NCBI GenBank assembly: GCA_964478545.1
Contig: CAYZIS010000009.1
Span: 19,287 to 83,286, forward strand
Source: DQWO01 sp964478545
GTDB taxonomy: Bacteria > Desulfobacterota > Anaeroferrophillalia > Anaeroferrophillales > Anaeroferrophillaceae
Reading direction: 5' to 3'
Length of the DNA stretch: 64,000 nt
The translations under genes and the position numbers were made by a program. The first letter of the stretch is position 1. Every line of letters starts with the position of its first letter. A model generated the notes under the pieces. It worked only from the letters and a program-made list of their open reading frames with translations, was not told the origin of the DNA and did not search any database. Positions 60,569 to 64,000 of this stretch are shown in pieces.

Positions 60569-60850
60569 ATGAAATATAGTCGTTCTATTAAGCCAATTAG
60601 TTATTTAAAGGCACATGCTTCAGAAGTTATCAGGGATATTACTACTAATAAAGAGACTATGATTATTACTCATAATGGTGAGGCAAAAGTAGTTGTTCAG
60701 GACATTCATGTTTATGAACAAACTCAGGAAAGTTTGGCTCTGTTAAAAATATTGGCTCAGAGCTCAGCCAGTATAAAAAGAGGAGGGTATAAGCCTGCCC
60801 CAAAAGCTTTCGAAGCTATCCAGGAGAAAATTGACGAGAGAAGAAGTTGA
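60569..60850 (+). CDS. Phd/YefM-type antitoxin
   Basis: This 93-residue protein has the Phd/YefM start: ISYLKAHASEVIRDITTNKE and MIITHNGEAKVVVQDIHVYEQ, then a C-terminal toxin-binding tail. It binds the operon's operator and the ParE/RelE-type toxin that follows. Its TGA overlaps the toxin ATG (ATGA-like junction at 60848-60852). Confidence 0.92.
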   Translation: MKYSRSIKPISYLKAHASEVIRDITTNKETMIITHNGEAKVVVQDIHVYEQTQESLALLKILAQSSASIKRGGYKPAPKAFEAIQEKIDERRS

Positions 60851-61173
60851 TGGAATATGAGGTTTTTCTGACATCGGATGCTGAAGCAGATATTTTGGAA
60901 ATTTATAAATATGTTGCTTTGCATGATTCCGTGAACAACGCTGATCATCTTTTACAAAAATTGAAAGATTCCTGCCTGAATCTGGAAAACTATCCAGGAC
61001 GTGGTCACCTGCCTCCCGAACTTGAAAGAATTAATGTGAGAGAGTATTTTGAAATTCATTTTAAAGCATACCGAATTATTTATCAAATCCGAGAAAAGAA
61101 AGTTTTTATTCACTGTGTTTTAGACGGAAGAAGAAACTTGCAGGATTTGTTACAGGAAAGGCTTTTGCGTTAA
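60850..61173 (+). CDS. RelE/ParE family toxin
   Basis: From ATG 60850 the protein has 107 residues: VFLTSDAEADILEIYKYVAL, NLENYPGRGHLPPEL, REYFEIHFKAYRIIYQIREK and a C-terminal VFIHCVLDGRRNLQDLL. This is the ParE/RelE fold with the GRR and YRI(I)Y motifs. It may act on ribosomes or gyrase. It looks complete and coupled to its antitoxin. Confidence 0.92.
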   Translation: MEYEVFLTSDAEADILEIYKYVALHDSVNNADHLLQKLKDSCLNLENYPGRGHLPPELERINVREYFEIHFKAYRIIYQIREKKVFIHCVLDGRRNLQDLLQERLLR

Positions 61174-61241
61174 TTCATATATTATGGTCGCGATAGGAAT
61201 GCCGGTTACCCGGTATGGGTCGCAGGTAGCCCCCGCTGGCA

Positions 61242-61310
61242 ATCGAGCGCCAAAAAGCGCTGAAATCAGTTCCGGTTGACAGTACGCAACTTTCTAACCG
61301 GACACTGCTG
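61242..61310. repeat. Repeat family D
   Basis: This copy reads gagcgccaaaaagcgctgaa, atcagttccggttgacagta and ends taaccggacactgctga. It lies in the 221-base gap between the RelE toxin and the AbrB antitoxin. Confidence 0.7.
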
Positions 61311-61394
61311 ACTATTATATTTATTTGCTATTCCCCGGATATCTCGATATAGTCTTACTGGTAAGTCGATCACCGTTGGAAAGGAGGATAAATT

Positions 61395-61658
61395 ATGACA
61401 AACCTTGCTACAACAAAAATGTCGTCAAAAGGGCAAGTAGTAATCCCGGAAGGAATTCGTAAACGTCTTAATTTAAAAACCGGGGCACAATTTATTGTGA
61501 TGGGAGACAATGATGTCGTCATCCTAAAAAATATTACTCCACCATCAATTGAAGAATTCGATGAATTAATTGCCAAAGCGCGCAAGTCTGGAGAACAGGC
61601 AGAACTTAAAAAATCAGATATCAAGGCAGCTATCAAAAAAAGTAGAACGACCACTTGA
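61395..61658 (+). CDS. AbrB/MazE-type antitoxin
   Basis: This 87-residue protein has the swapped-hairpin AbrB motif KMSSKGQVVIPEGIRKRLNLKTG (key part SSKGQVVIPEGIRKRL) and a helical tail (FDELIAKARKSGEQAEL). It is followed by a broken PIN toxin whose TTG start overlaps its stop, so the pair was once a two-gene operon. A ribosome site (aaaggagg) precedes the ATG. Confidence 0.9.
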   Translation: MTNLATTKMSSKGQVVIPEGIRKRLNLKTGAQFIVMGDNDVVILKNITPPSIEEFDELIAKARKSGEQAELKKSDIKAAIKKSRTTT

Positions 61659-62065
61659 AGATAGTTCTCGATACTAATGTTTTCATCTCCGGTATATTTT
61701 TCAGCGGACCTCCTGCAAAAATATTACAAGCCTGGAAAGATTCAAAAATTTAAATTGCCCTTTCTGAAGAAATATTAGCAGAATATCAGCGAGTCGCAGA
61801 AGAATTGTCATATAAATTTTCCCCAATTGACATTCGGGAAATAATTGAATTGCTTGCAATGTATGGGGAAGTATTTGAAACGAAAAATGTCTCAGTCTCT
61901 GTCTGCGCAGATCCCGACGATGATAAATTTATAGAATGCGCAATCGCGAGTGAAAGTACATTGATTGTCAGCGGAGACAAACATCTCTTAAACATCACCG
62001 GTTATCAGAATATTTCCGTTTTAAAACCCAGAGAGTTCATGAATAATTACCTGGAAAAAGGCTGA
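61655..62065 (+). pseudogene. PIN-family toxin (COG1569 type) with an internal TAA
   Basis: The frame starts at TTG 61655 (KIVLDTNVFISGIFFSGPPA) and is stopped by TAA at codon 33 (61751-61753), then continues intact: IALSEEILAEYQRVAEEL, VCADPDDDKFIECAIAS, LIVSGDKHLL and LKPREFMNNYLEKG. All acidic PIN residues are present, so one base change inactivated the toxin while its antitoxin stays whole. Confidence 0.85.
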
Positions 62066-62078
62066 CATTGATAATATG

Positions 62079-62271
62079 CAACTATTCAGGTAGCAGTTTT
62101 GGCAATTAATTTACCGTGAAAACTGCCGAACTTTGCTTCGCTTTCTCTGACGGGGTCAAAGCTTGACAACTGGCGGGTCAGGATTCTAATGTTTTAAGGT
62201 GATTTTTTGCCGCCGCTCATCAAGCACTGACCCCAATCGAGACAGTTTGGAAAGAGGTACTGAATAGTTAC
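62079..62271. mobile_element. Repeat family C (MITE-like), subtype 1, inverted copy
   Basis: This 193-base element starts GCAACTATTCAGG and ends CTGAATAGTTAC, with inner GGGGTCAAAGCTTGAC and CAAGCACTGACCCC blocks. Its reverse complement matches 14855-15043 over its full length. It inserted right after the PIN pseudogene. Confidence 0.75.
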
Positions 62272-62304
62272 CAATTGTCAACAATATATATTGCTGGAGG
62301 AAGC

Positions 62305-62467
62305 ATGGATATTGCGATTGATACATCTGCAGTGATTGCGGTGATTATTGGCGAACCTGAACGTAACAGGATTGTTCAATGTACTGCCGGGAACACACTT
62401 ATTGGCCCTGGATCGAAAGCTCATAACTTCCGCTCAAAAGCTTAACATTGAAACCATGGAGGTCTAA
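62305..62467 (+). pseudogene. VapC toxin gene with a large internal deletion
   Basis: The first part encodes MDIAIDTSAVIAVIIGEPER and QCTAGNTLIGPGS, a normal VapC start. At 62413 the frame changes and the sequence continues as LDRKLITSAQKLNIETMEV, the normal VapC end (compare YDRRLLxxA..LGI). About 80 central codons are missing, including active-site residues. Confidence 0.8.
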
Positions 62468-62686
62468 ATGCAGGTTTACACCTATTCAGAAGCCAGGCAA
62501 AAGTTTGCCATGGTTCTTAAGCAGGCTGAAAATACCGGAAAAGTTCTTATTCGACGGAAAGACGGGCAAACATTCGCCTTGGTTCCGGAAAAAATCACGT
62601 CTTCACCTCTAGATGTTCCATCAATCAAAGTACGGATCACCACCCAAGAGCTGGTGGATATTCTTCGAGCAGGAAGAGAACGTTAA
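62468..62686 (+). CDS. Phd-type antitoxin left without its toxin
   Basis: This 72-residue protein has VYTYSEARQKFAMVLKQAEN and VLIRRKDGQTFALVPEK, the Phd/YefM pattern, and a short tail ending RAGRER. Its ATG follows the deleted vapC stop directly, so the pair ran toxin first, antitoxin second. It may now serve as an orphan antitoxin. Confidence 0.8.
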   Translation: MQVYTYSEARQKFAMVLKQAENTGKVLIRRKDGQTFALVPEKITSSPLDVPSIKVRITTQELVDILRAGRER

Positions 62687-62787
62687 AGAGAGGATCATCT
62701 TTCTTTAAAAAAATAATAAAGTTTTCTCTCTTTTTTCCAATGAGCTAAACAAGTGGAGAGCAAGAAAGTTTTTTCCTTTTCAGAAAT

Positions 62788-62852
62788 CATGTATGATTGC
62801 AAGACCTGACCCCTTTAATTAGAAATAATGTGTGATTACAAGACCTGACCCC
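62788..62852. repeat. Repeat family F, copies 3 and 4 in tandem
   Basis: Copy 3 (62788-62813) and copy 4 (62827-62852) of the gattgcaagacctgacccc motif are 39 bases apart, with taattagaaataatg between. Copy 4 has gattaca in place of gattgca. No gene is seen in 62687-62943. Confidence 0.7.
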
Positions 62853-62943
62853 CTCAATTTGTAATTTGTAAAATGAACAGGTGAAAAAACAAAAAGAAGA
62901 TATCCGAATTGGGACGTAACCTTCTTATTCCTGAATAACAACA

Positions 62944-64000
62944 ATGTCAGCCATGGCTAAACGAAAAAAACAAAAAAACGTACCCAGAACAAAACATCCA
63001 GATATTAGCACAACTCTGAAAAAAGCTATCGATTATCATCAGGCTGGACAATTACAAAAAGCGGAGCGTACATATAAAAGAATCCTCTCTGCCAATCCAG
63101 ACCATGCTGACGCATTGAACCTTCTGGGAGTAATCTCCTGCCAAACCGGTCACCATGCTCAAGGATTACCGTTATTCAAGAAAGCTATCTTACAAAATTC
63201 CGGACAAGCCTCCTATCACTACAATTTGGGTAACGCTTTAAAAGATCTGGGGAAATCTGAAGAATCAATACCTTATTATCAGCAAGCATTAAAAGTCAAA
63301 CCAGACTATCCGGAAGCAGTTCACAACCTTGGCATTGCTTTTCAAAACCTGGGACAGCTTGAAAAAGCTGCAGACTGTTACCATCAGGCCTTACAACTCA
63401 AACCAGATTATCCAGAAGCATACTATAATCTTGCCAGGACATTGGAGAGTCAAAACCAGCTGGAAAAGGCGATCTCTTGTTACCAACAAGCACTACAGCT
63501 AAGGCCTGACTTTGCGGAAGTCTATTATAGTTTGGGCAATATTTTTAAAGATCATGAACGCCCTGAAGATGCGGTTATTTGCTACCGCAACGCTTTGCAA
63601 TATAAACCCAATCATGTGGAAGCATTAAATAATATAGGAACCGTACTCAATGAACTGGGTTTACTGGATGAAGCCATTGCCTGCTACCATCATGCGTTAC
63701 AACTCAGGCCTGAGGATGCCAGCCTAAATCACAACCTGGCCAGTACATTAAAAGATCGGGGAAACAATGAAGAAGCCATTACAATTTACCAAAAAGCACT
63801 TGAACTGGAACCGAAATTTACCGCCGCCTATAATAATATGGGCATATCGCATACCAACCTAAAACATTTTTCAGAAGCCATTGCCTGTTACCGGCAAGCA
63901 CTACAAATAAAACCTGACTATACCGAAGTTCACGGTAATTTGGCCTATGCCTACTGTTGTATTGCACTTTATTCTGAAAAATACCGGCTCTTTTGTGTCA
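62944..64000 (+). CDS. TPR-repeat protein, 3' end outside the window
   Basis: The open frame from ATG 62944 (or 62953) runs to the window end without a stop, 352 codons. After a basic lead (MAKRKKQKN) it has about nine TPR units of 34 residues, each with the pattern YYNLGNALKDLG-like helix then AIxCYxQALQLKPD (for example KAADCYHQALQLKPDYPEA). Such arrays resemble the N-terminal half of O-GlcNAc transferase-like proteins common in environmental bacteria. A C-terminal enzyme domain may lie beyond base 64000. Confidence 0.9.
   Translation, partial: MSAMAKRKKQKNVPRTKHPDISTTLKKAIDYHQAGQLQKAERTYKRILSANPDHADALNLLGVISCQTGHHAQGLPLFKKAILQNSGQASYHYNLGNALKDLGKSEESIPYYQQALKVKPDYPEAVHNLGIAFQNLGQLEKAADCYHQALQLKPDYPEAYYNLARTLESQNQLEKAISCYQQALQLRPDFAEVYYSLGNIFKDHERPEDAVICYRNALQYKPNHVEALNNIGTVLNELGLLDEAIACYHHALQLRPEDASLNHNLASTLKDRGNNEEAITIYQKALELEPKFTAAYNNMGISHTNLKHFSEAIACYRQALQIKPDYTEVHGNLAYAYCCIALYSEKYRLFCV

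Noticed and set aside
59713..62852. Family F motif as integron attC sites
   Set aside because: No paired core sites (RYYYAAC/GTTRRRY) with the expected imperfect palindrome are visible and no integrase gene is present.
1..64000. tRNA and rRNA genes
   Set aside because: No T-loop-like GGTTCGAATCC context with paired acceptor arms and no rRNA sequence was recognised on either strand by eye.

Overview
The window looks like a chromosomal segment of an anaerobic or microaerophilic Gram-negative bacterium, most likely a member of the Desulfobacterota (former Deltaproteobacteria). The grounds are gene content only: a two-subunit 2-oxoacid:ferredoxin oxidoreductase, rubredoxin, rubrerythrin and ferritin genes, a DUF3786 iron-sulfur protein, a cytochrome P460-type haem protein, a PilZ protein, and a glutaredoxin read through an in-frame TGA as a probable selenoprotein. 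No rRNA or tRNA gene was seen, so the assignment is tentative.

Bases 1-9277 are a defence island on the + strand: dinD (cut by the window edge), hsdS with an in-frame amber codon, a three-gene CBASS module (Cap15-like membrane effector, CD-NTase, E2-like/SEC-C protein), a 20-codon relic of an hsdR start, rhuM, hsdR carrying an in-frame palindromic repeat, and a YgjP-type metallopeptidase. Most neighbours overlap by 4-17 bases, so this probably works as one operon of restriction plus cyclic-nucleotide abortive infection. An IS3-type transposase scar follows.

Bases 9503-22840 are mostly - strand metabolic and redox genes: an MFS transporter, YjbQ, a flavodoxin / rubredoxin / c-type haem / rubrerythrin / zinc-ribbon cluster, a SagB-type nitroreductase, korBA, a membrane protein with a P460-type cytochrome, a DUF3786 protein, a DUF255 thioredoxin-fold protein, the selenocysteine glutaredoxin, a rubredoxin-like protein and ferritin. 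Bases 23128-40204 are mostly + strand housekeeping genes: DUF2628, trmH, a second yjbQ, PilZ, TIGR00266/AIM24, radical SAM, GDT1-like, DUF2288, pyk, TraB, galE-cupin-RuvC-like, PAS, a DUF4143 ATPase, Dabb, YgiQ, cyclophilin, and nucleotidyltransferase-fold / TPM / LemA.

Bases 40487-53873 are a - strand chemosensory cluster: HEAT-REC protein, STAS, hybrid CheA, two chemoreceptors, CheW, CheB, CheR. One chemoreceptor carries two Cache units that share an exactly identical 143-base stretch. Bases 54197-59026 hold two YbjQ proteins, an M48 peptidase, a nitroreductase pseudogene, an ATPase and glnA (GSI-alpha type). From 59186 to 62686 there is a worn toxin-antitoxin array grafted onto a truncated Rh/Amt ammonium transporter gene. 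A TPR protein runs off the right edge.

The intergenic spaces are filled with at least six families of short non-coding repeats, called A-F below: A, palindromes of the accacgaa/accacgga/cagagacacagag type; B, a ~145-bp element with ttagc-rich ends; C, a ~190-bp MITE-like element with ends GTAACTATTC(A/G)G; D, a ~65-bp element; E, a ~160-bp hairpin element; F, a 26-base motif in the toxin-antitoxin region. One C copy is nested in a B copy and one A copy is translated inside hsdR. The clearest candidates for new biology are the selenoprotein glutaredoxin, the E2-type CBASS embedded in the hsd operon, and the repeat-driven remodelling of coding sequence.
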